The position numbers and the translations under genes were made by a program. A DNA stretch of 64,000 nucleotides. Origin: Aldrovandia affinis (lineage: Eukaryota > Chordata > Actinopteri > Notacanthiformes > Halosauridae). This document shows, piece after piece, positions 57,801 to 64,000 of the stretch (its first letter is position 1; each line of letters begins with the position of its first letter). The stretch covers positions 1,736,001 to 1,800,000 of the forward strand of contig JAINUG010000033.1 of the NCBI GenBank assembly GCA_029706075.1, in the 5' to 3' direction. The notes beneath the pieces were generated by a model. It had not been told where the DNA came from and made no database searches. It saw nothing but the letters and a program-made list of their open reading frames with translations.

Positions 57801-58499
57801 TAAAACAATAATAATTTGCCACAGAAAGAAGAAAGAATAGTTTTATTTGTTTTTGTTTTACTGTGTGAGTGTGTGTGTTATGTTGAAAATACAATTTGTT
57901 AGATTGAGACGCCATATTCAAAACTAAGCTACTGTATAATTCCATGTTGGCTCAGCACTGCTCTGATAATGCTCTGGTAACAGAACTATATATTGTCTGC
58001 CTGAGATTATGTCAAATGTAATCAATTTGATCAATATGACAAACTGTTGACTTTCTACATCAGCAGCTTGAGGTGATACACATCTTAGTGGTTAAATCAG
58101 ACCAGACAAAGTATAATTTAGCTTAGATTTCATTATGTCTGGTCCTGGAGACATACTAGTTCTGCAGACATAGTCTCATCATTTGTCATATTACCTCTTA
58201 TTGTTTGGTGATTTTTGAACTCCCAACCCACTCAAACAAAACAATTCTAGTTTGGGTTCAGATCAACAACCTCAAATTGGCAAGAGAAAGCAACAATATT
58301 ATGAATAAATAAATGTCACAGCCAAAAAAGGGGGGCACAGATGCCAAGAAAAACTGTCAAAGAAAGATCACAGAAGTGTCCATGGAACTTATACGGAACC
58401 CTATATCTGTGTGGGGGAAGAACTGGTGACTAGGGACACCATATGGGTCCCATAGCAAGAGAACAATGAAGATATAGTTCCAACCAGTTTGGAGAGAGA
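54801..58499. other. Unique DNA, no gene seen
   Basis: 3.7 kb without recognised transposon. Open frames at 55642-55824 and 56053-56277 are short and have no domain. The 55480-55800 segment is more GC-rich and could hold conserved non-coding DNA, but nothing decides this. Confidence 0.45.
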
Positions 58500-58960
58500 T
58501 AATTATGCTGCTTCCATTACTTCCCCATCCAGGTTGTCAACAACACTCTCGTCTGTTCTAAATGAATGAATTGGAGAAAACAGTGCTTACATTTGCAAAC
58601 TGCAGCATCCAAGACACCTTCACCCCATGTTAAAGTATTTATTTCCTTCAGTGAGGGGTCTCTTTCAAGATGGCAATGCCCTCAGTCACCAGATCTGAAC
58701 CCAAGCATGCATTTATGGGATATTCTGGACCGACGCCTGAGACAGAATTCTGCACTTATATCAACTACTGTAAATGTGAGTTGATTGAGTTTCTTGTGGA
58801 AGAGTGGTGTCATATTCCTCCATGCTGGTTGACTCTATGCCAAGGCTACATGCTATATGCACAGATCAAGTGGAATCTCATCTTTTCAACAATGCATGCC
58901 AATGTACGTCAACTGTGATTTCTCCAAATAAATCCTGTGCTGATTCAAGGCAGGGTACTC
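58500..58960 (+). pseudogene. Tc1-like transposase relic, C-terminal
   Basis: The plus-strand frame 58566-58784 contains RWQCPQSPDLNPSMHLWDIL, the block normally reading [14 protein letters not shown]. The catalytic Glu position is Met here. About 50 codons further, in another frame, is a remnant of the C-terminal helix. No inverted repeats are recognised around it. An old, strongly decayed copy. Confidence 0.55.
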
Positions 58961-59524
58961 TAGGAGAATAGCTGTTCCTTACTTTTGGTACTTTACAACT
59001 TATGACAGATCACTGATAATGTGGCCATCCTGATCACCGTAAGGGTCTAATGAACAAAAGCAGTGATCCTGTTTTGTCATGAGCAAGCCAAATTGAGAGA
59101 GTTCCAATATTGTCTATGTGTTTTGTATCACCAACAACAGCAAATATGTCCTTGATGACCCATTCTCCTGGGTCTACAAGATATGTGAGTATGTGTCATG
59201 TAGGAAAGTTTTTTGTCTTTTCTAGGGGTTCCCTATCCAGCCAGGGCCCTTGGAATCCTCCTAACTTTGCATGACAGCACGTACATTGTAAGTAGTACAG
59301 TAAATATCAGAGGTGCTGTGTTTAGTTTGTCTGATGTAACTATGAATGGAAAGTGTACTATATACAGTTATGTTTTTGCATGTGTATCTTGTGATCCATC
59401 TCAACACCTCCCACAACCCAGAGTTTGGGAACCACTGTCTTAGGATACTAAATGGCAAGATAGTTTACAGAGCACTTTCATCATTCACTAGTCCTTCACC
59501 TTGCATAACTGTTCAACATATCTA

Positions 59525-60090
59525 CTGATGTAGTCACTTCTCCAGAACTAGGAGAAGTGATCACATCACCCCAATCTTAGCCTCATTATACTGGTTAGAT
59601 TTAGAATTGATTTTAAGATTTTACTGATCACTTTTAAGGCACAACTGGGTCTGGCCCCCGATTATATCGACTTTTAGCCCCCTACGAACAGGAACGCAGC
59701 CTAAGATCCTCAGGCATGGCCCTTTTGGCTGTTCCAAGGTCTAGACTAAAGACTAAAGGTGATCAAGCTTTTGCCAGCAGTGCCCCTAAGCTTTGGAACA
59801 ACCTGTCTTAGGATATTAGGCTAGCAAGATCAGTGTCTTCTTTTAAATTCATAAAACACACTTCTATAGACTTGCTTTTATCCAATGACACCTTTGATAT
59901 TATTGCTTTTCATGTTTGGTGTTTTATGATGTTCTTAGTTTTCCCATGTTTTTATTATGTTTTCTGCTATGTTGTTTTACAATTTTCTTGCCCTGCTCGT
60001 TCTATTTTGTTTCATGAAAAGCGCTTTGTAACGTTGTTTTGGAAGGTGCTATACAAATAATATTTTATTATTATTATTATTATTATTACA
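59525..60090 (+). mobile_element. 5'-truncated L2-type LINE 3' end with (TTA)n tail
   Basis: Coding remnants on the plus strand, in shifting frames: HITPILA (about 59560), FKAQLGLAPDYI (59635) and QAFASSAPKLWNNLS (59765), the final block of L2-type RT. A 3'UTR ends GAAAAGCGCTTTGTAACG and GGTGCTATACAAATAA, followed by (TTA)n to 60088. At least two frame changes and one stop in the coding part. Confidence 0.78.
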
Positions 60091-61058
60091 TGTTCATGGG
60101 TTTAGTTTAATTCGGTCTCAACAGAACTGTTCATTCAACTAACCAAATCAGCCCACAGGAATTTACAGGGATGCTGCCACTATTCTATGCTAATTTCTTT
60201 AGTTGGCGCAATTTATTTTGAAACTGAAAACAAATGATTTTGTGGTGTTTGGAAAATACCCTATGTATGGCACCTGTGTTTTTTATTGTGTGTTTTAAAC
60301 TACCTGCATATTTGAAATGGGATTTAATTAAACAAATGCTGCTTTGCCACAAAGCAATCGCTTCTTTATATGAGAATTTTGGCTTCATTTAATAGATGTA
60401 CAACATGTCTCCTGAGGGAGAGCAGATAGGCCCTGATCTCAGTTAAATATCCAATGAAATTTAGTATGCAAATGACATAGGCAGCCATAAATGACGTAAC
60501 AATACTGGTGTTCAGGGCCAGGCTAACAGCACTTGAGGGAAGGGAGAGTTAATAAGGTGATGGCAAACACAGATTTAGATGGCAGTATTATGCATATGCC
60601 CATAATCCTGTTTTTCTCAGAAGACCTACATTAGAACATTGCTTGATTGCTGGTGAGCGTACGTGTGTGTAGCAAACCCGCTGGTAATGCATAATATTGC
60701 TTAGATTACCTCCCACACATTTTTCTAAATTCTGCGCTTGTGTTTCTATTCTTTTCTCCATGCCCCACATGGAAATTGTCATAGAGACGCGCTTCTGGAA
60801 GCTCAGGATAATGCATATAAAAAGGACACCTTTCATCCACACTATACTGTAGGTTTCTGATATTCCAGTATATATCTGAATTACAGAGCAAATCAGTAAA
60901 TTCACTTCATAAATTGCCTTCATATTTATTCACCATCATAAATAACACTTGATCAAGATTATTTGTAGCAATGAATATATTATAAATCAAAGGAATTCCT
61001 GAAGTCATAACTACAGGTAGCAAAAATAAATTAGGTACATTATGGTAAAAATACATAC
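60091..61058. other. Unique DNA, no gene seen
   Basis: No repeat recognised. The 60405-60620 stretch has ordered, non-repetitive sequence with an octamer ATGCAAAT (60467) and GACGTAAC. It is a candidate conserved non-coding element, untested. Confidence 0.45.
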
Positions 61059-61341
61059 ATGGGTTGCAGTGCTTAATTTGTCAAATAAGAGATGCCGGGG
61101 CTCAACTCGCCTCCCCCAACCACACAGAGGAAAAAGCCTCTGTGTCGCAGCATTTCTGCATTCTATTTACATTTGTAATGTTCACTGGACGTAACGTTGT
61201 TTAATACCAGTTTAAAATACGCATTGTTGTCGCACTTTAGATATTTATGAGCCCGGGGCTCTGATTCTGAGTAAGACATTTGCTGGGGTGCAAAATCGGA
61301 TTCTTGGCTAGCCCCGGCACAAATTAAGCACTGATGGGTTG
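61059..61341. mobile_element. hAT MITE with perfect 8-bp TSD
   Basis: ATGGGTTG is duplicated at 61059-61066 and 61334-61341. The 267-bp insert starts CAGTGCTTAATTTGT and ends ACAAATTAAGCACTG, 15-bp perfect terminal repeats. A second inner pair (GCCGGGGCT / AGCCCCGGC) lies about 30 bp inside. The 8-bp TSD marks the hAT superfamily. No coding sequence. Confidence 0.95.
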
Positions 61342-64000
61342 TCTTGACAGTCAAAAATGTTACTCTAAATGATTTCAATAGATTTATGTTTCACATGTTC
61401 CATTTAATTTACATTCAATAGAGATATTTATCCACATTTAACATTTTTAAAACTGTACATGAGCAGAGACTGCTATGTAAGCATGGCCCTGGATTTCAAT
61501 TGGTAGGATTTCCTTTTTAGATATTGTTCCATGCAAATATTCCATATTGGAACTGCAGCCATAACAATGAGCACATTCGCTGGCTTCTGGCCTTCCACAG
61601 ATTGTTAGTTAAATTTCTGAGGCTCCTATCTGCTTCGGCAGATTCCCACATAATTATACAACATTTGCGCACAGCAAGCATGCTCAGTAGCTCGCTTCCT
61701 TCCACATGCTGAAATCAGGAGGCCAATGCCAAGATGCATCACTGCAACCCTCAACAGCTCCACTGCGTTTAATTCTCTGTGATGAAGTCACACATCTCTG
61801 CCTGCAGGGGGTGCTGGAATCAGGTCCCGCCCTCCAGGAAACCTCACCACCCACCTGTTATCTGAATTACTGTTTCATCAGGATAACATGTCCATAGTAC
61901 TGGAAGATGTTGTATTCATACTGCAGCGCAATTCATGAATGTTAAGTGTTCCCTAAGGGTAATGTGTTCTAGGTTAGTGGCTGTGCTTGATATTGATACA
62001 TGCAATAAATTAAAGCAAAGTAAAAAACATTGTTCGCAATGAGCAAAACTACTAATTCCTGCTTCGTCTCTTCCACTGGACTTGGATTGGGATCTACACA
62101 AGCAAGCACATTTACACAAAAAAACTAAAAATGTGTATGACATTGCTTCTACGCTTTCATTAGGTATTCGTTTTTTGGTGAACATATCCAATTGTGACAT
62201 CAGCACTGTCTGATATAGTGCATTCTGACATGCGCCTGTTGGTACTGTATTCTTATCCACTGATAAAAAATATCTGCCTGGCATTAATGTATTTCTGCTC
62301 TTTTTCCACATTTATGTTTATGTCTGATTCCCATGAGAACTGAATGTTTCCCCCAAATAATTCCTTTCTTCTCTTTCTATTTTCTCTCCCTTGGATCTTG
62401 CATCACTAACAGCATACAGCTCACACTCTTTCACAGGAGTTGCCCTCTACAATTACTGAGGAGGTTGTCTAAATTTTGCAAAGCCTCAGTGACATTGCAC
62501 CTGGTAATGTCTTTATTTTCCATGCTGTAATATTGGATGGAAAATGGTGAAATTATCCTGGAAGAACACAGCAGGCACTCTAGCAGATGGCTAGTAATTC
62601 ACAGTATGAAGATAAAAAAGAAAAAAATGGAATGACATCCTTGCTCCCTGAATAAAAACACAGAGGAGAGGTGTGACTGTGTCGGTGGCTGGATGTGTTT
62701 CTATTCAACACAGATGCTGAAATATCTTTTTTTCATTGGACCCCACACTTCATGAAGCATAGCGAGTATTTCCAGAGTGGGAACACTGACAAACTTCCCT
62801 CTGAATCAATTTGTATGAACAACTGTACACACACATACACATTCACACACACAAACACACGTGAACACACATATCCCGACACCAACACACATTTGACATC
62901 AAAATAAATGCATTTAATACACATGATGATGAGAGGCAAGAGGCACTAATTTTATTCTCTTCATTCTGTTACCCGATATTGAAAGCACGGTACGTTTCCA
63001 GAATCTAAGGCTCGTCCCTATGCTTTCCACTCTGTGTGTAAACTCCTCACACACCTGACCCATACATACAAGCTTAAATCAGAAGCAAAACCAAAGTAAT
63101 GGTTTGGTTTTAAAGTTTTTCATAAATCAAAATATTAATATTAGTAATATTAAACAATTAATTATTTTCAGAAGAAAGCACAAAGAATATGTTTGGGAGA
63201 AACACACACCTTCGGTCAATAGCAATTAAGTAGTGATCTAACAAGATACACTGCAGAAAATCAATGTCAATGTGATCAAAATTATAACCAATATCATATT
63301 TTACAGTATATCGCAACTCTGCATGTCATGGAAAAAGCATGAAATGCGTCTTGAGATAATGGGAAACATTGTTGGGTGCAATATTGAATATATATATTTT
63401 TACAACCTTATTAAAATCAGAGCTTGGGCGAGTGGCTCCAATGTCATCTGGAGGCGAGAGCATGTGACAGTCCATCTTCGGTGTCCTGCCTAGGTGTAGC
63501 CTTTAGTCCTTCAGTGCACAATTTGGCTCACACAACAAGATCACGGGGCGCTGGAAGATTGACATTGTGAGCCGTCTGCTCACCCACACCGAGAGGCTGC
63601 TAGAATTGATCTGGAGACCCAGGCTGCCCCAAACCCTTATCCTCTTTCATGTCCACTTTGAAGTCCAAACGAATAAGTCTATCGCTATCACTACTCAGGG
63701 GCAGATGTACCCATTATTGACAGACTCCCAGTCTGGGCATCCTGAACAAAATGCCCATGTTTTTTATCAAACGAAGGCACCTATCATCCTGGTATGTCAC
63801 CACACCACCATTAAAGTGCATTCATTACAAATAATTTCATGTTCTGTTTGATGTTCTTTGTTTTGAACATTTTGGTACTTTCTCCACAGAAAGGCACCTT
63901 CCTAATTCAGTGCTGCTGAGACAAAGCCACAATTGCTATATATTATTGCAATTACTGTTTATAATGTGTTAAAACGTAAAAAGATTGTATGGTTTTGTTT
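61342..64000. other. Unique DNA to the window end, no gene seen
   Basis: No transposon recognised. A CA-rich tract lies at 62826-62893. The frame at 63567-63851 (94 codons) and that at 61916-62311 (131 codons, minus) have no known domain. The 61530-61730 stretch (GGAACTGCAGCCATAACAAT and following) is non-repetitive and could be conserved non-coding DNA. Confidence 0.45.

Noticed and set aside
59390..59440. GTTTGGGAACCACTG-type sequence resembling a hAT end
   Set aside because: Only about 20 bp match and there is no partner end or TSD within several hundred bases.
1..64000. CRISPR arrays, operons, riboswitches, phage or plasmid features
   Set aside because: There are no regularly spaced repeats, no bacterial gene organisation, and the repeat content is that of a fish genome.

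Overview
The window reads as intergenic or intronic DNA from a ray-finned fish, probably a teleost. The evidence is the repeat content: several Tc1/mariner families with the terminal sequences usual in teleosts, a PIF/Harbinger element with a separate MADF (Myb-like) gene, L2/CR1-group LINEs with an esterase-type ORF1, tRNA-derived SINEs, hAT MITEs and many (CA)n tracts. I see no convincing host gene, exon, rRNA or functional tRNA, and nothing bacterial. Species cannot be told from the sequence.

Layout. 1-6.1 kb: mostly unique AT-rich DNA with one broken Tc1 copy (1043-1790). 6.1-9.2 kb: a LINE relic (minus strand) interrupted by a second, 5'-truncated LINE. 9.5-14 kb: short SINE and LINE ends, including a SINE with a 14-bp target-site duplication (TSD). 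14.17-20.21 kb: a three-level nest. A Tc1-like element with long IR/DR termini is split by a 4,606-bp Harbinger element (24-bp perfect TIRs, TTA TSD). The Harbinger transposase intron in turn holds a LINE 3' end. 20.6-25.3 kb: a mariner fragment, a SINE, a 1.3-kb TIR element I do not recognise, a Tc1 remnant and a possible GGGCCC-ended element. 25.3-29.9 kb: no gene seen.

29.98-31.2 kb: a Tc1-like element interrupted by a SINE, followed by a second SINE. 32.6-37.7 kb: an almost full-length L2-type LINE on the minus strand, with ORF1 (zinc-knuckle-like, GDS-esterase) and ORF2 (endonuclease plus reverse transcriptase), and a hAT MITE with a perfect 8-bp TSD inside ORF1. 39.7-47.4 kb: a hAT-like MITE, a CA-rich tract, a probable LTR with a primer-binding-site-like sequence, a Tc1 MITE beside a Tc1 remnant with long inverted arms, and a decayed LINE. 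47-64 kb: mostly unique DNA with possible solo LTRs, an ATGACA-rich repeat, a SINE-like insertion with a 13-bp TSD, a LINE 3' end and a hAT MITE with an 8-bp TSD.

No set of genes here forms a working pathway. The two Harbinger genes (DDE transposase and MADF-BESS partner) would once have acted together, and the LINE ORF1 and ORF2 likewise. All carry frameshifts. The main value of the window is its readable insertion history: many insertions keep intact TSDs and nesting gives their relative order. No previously undescribed functional system is evident; the least explained item is the 21,816-23,114 TIR element.
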